NCBI GenBank assembly: GCA_002168015.1
Contig: NHCX01000098.1
Coordinates: 3,056 to 9,233 of the forward strand
DNA length: 6,178 bases
Reading direction: 5' to 3'
Origin: Verrucomicrobia bacterium TMED44
GTDB lineage: Bacteria; Verrucomicrobiota; Verrucomicrobiia; Opitutales; Seribacteraceae
Positions 5,825 through 6,178 of this stretch are shown piece by piece. How positions within the stretch are numbered: the stretch's first letter is position 1; each line of letters starts with the position of its first letter. A program made the position numbers and the translations under genes. The notes below the pieces were generated by a model. The model worked only from the letters and a program-made list of their open reading frames with translations. It had not been told where the DNA came from and ran no database searches.

Positions 5825-6178
5825 CTATCCACGGAGGATTTCGCCAATCCAGTCGATCACCGCTTCACTCATCGGTTCCAATCCGGCTTCCGAGAACACA
5901 TGGTTGGCCCCGGGAATCTCAATAATTTTCTTCGGTTCGTTCGCGAGAGCAAAAATTTCCCGCGAATCCTCAACCGGTACCACATCGTCCACATCCCCAT
6001 GAATCAGCAACCATGGCACCTTTACCTCCGATGCTTTGGAAGCAACCGAACCGATCTCATACATATCATTCTTGTAAGCCGAGGATAAGGGACAACTTGG
6101 CTCCTCCCACATACAACCCTCATCGGGTTTCTCCTCACCAAATTCGCGGTCATAAAAATCCTTGGTATTCACCATGCC
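5825..6178 (-). CDS. Alpha/beta hydrolase, C-terminal part (5' end outside window)
   Basis: The minus-strand frame stays open through the last base of the window (a Gly codon before the Met at 6175), so the Met is probably internal and the protein continues beyond it; 117 residues are seen, ending at TAG 5825-5827. Counting from that Met, VPWLLIHGDVDDVVP (53-67) carries the acid of the catalytic triad, probably Asp63, and GANHVF (89-94) carries the catalytic His92. This fits alpha/beta hydrolases of the serine aminopeptidase/BAAT or dienelactone hydrolase type. The nucleophile (GxSxG) would be upstream, out of view. Substrate cannot be told from this part. It precedes mqo on the same strand by 51 bp; a shared transcript is possible, but no functional link to malate oxidation is evident. 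Confidence 0.85.
   Translation of the reverse strand, partial: GMVNTKDFYDREFGEEKPDEGCMWEEPSCPLSSAYKNDMYEIGSVASKASEVKVPWLLIHGDVDDVVPVEDSREIFALANEPKKIIEIPGANHVFSEAGLEPMSEAVIDWIGEILRG

Noticed and set aside
1..6178. Defence system, CRISPR array, mobile element or biosynthetic cluster
   Set aside because: No repeat-spacer pattern, transposase, integrase, nuclease or synthase sequence is visible; all sizeable genes are explained by housekeeping or catabolic families.

Overview
The window looks like ordinary chromosome from a Gram-negative bacterium of the PVC group, most likely a marine-type Verrucomicrobiota. That placement is an inference from gene content: a secreted sulphamidase-like sulfatase next to a plant-type Gfo/Idh/MocA oxidoreductase, a membrane M48-type protease tail, and a malate:quinone oxidoreductase. 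Base composition is moderate, and several starts lack a clear Shine-Dalgarno sequence. No rRNA, tRNA, CRISPR array, insertion sequence or phage gene was seen.

Layout. (1) Positions 1-717 (+) hold the C-terminal 238 residues of an M48-family metallopeptidase; its catalytic part lies outside the window. (2) Between it and the next gene is a 3' scrap of a short-chain dehydrogenase gene (about 768-881, +), too short and interrupted to be a gene. (3) A Gfo/Idh/MocA dehydrogenase (888-1991, -) and a sulfatase resembling heparan N-sulfatase (2098-3615, +) are divergently transcribed from a 106-bp spacer. That spacer holds a 12-of-13 inverted repeat (2037-2049 and 2073-2085). (4) A 340-bp AT-rich spacer (3616-3955) carries a bulged hairpin and a promoter-like element with a perfect 14-bp palindrome, and leads into a small unrecognised 63-codon ORF (3956-4147, +). 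(5) On the minus strand are a complete malate:quinone oxidoreductase (4280-5773) and, 51 bp upstream of it, the C-terminal end of an alpha/beta hydrolase (5825 to the window edge).

How the genes work together. The divergent pair fits breakdown of sulfated sugars: the exported sulfatase would remove sulfate, and the cytoplasmic NAD(P)-dependent oxidoreductase could act on a released sugar or derivative. This is inferred from families and arrangement. Mqo feeds malate electrons to quinone and is general central metabolism; its pairing with the hydrolase may be only positional. I found no convincing novel multi-gene system. The best leads are the inverted repeat between the divergent genes, the dehydrogenase remnant, and the small ORF with its operator-like promoter.
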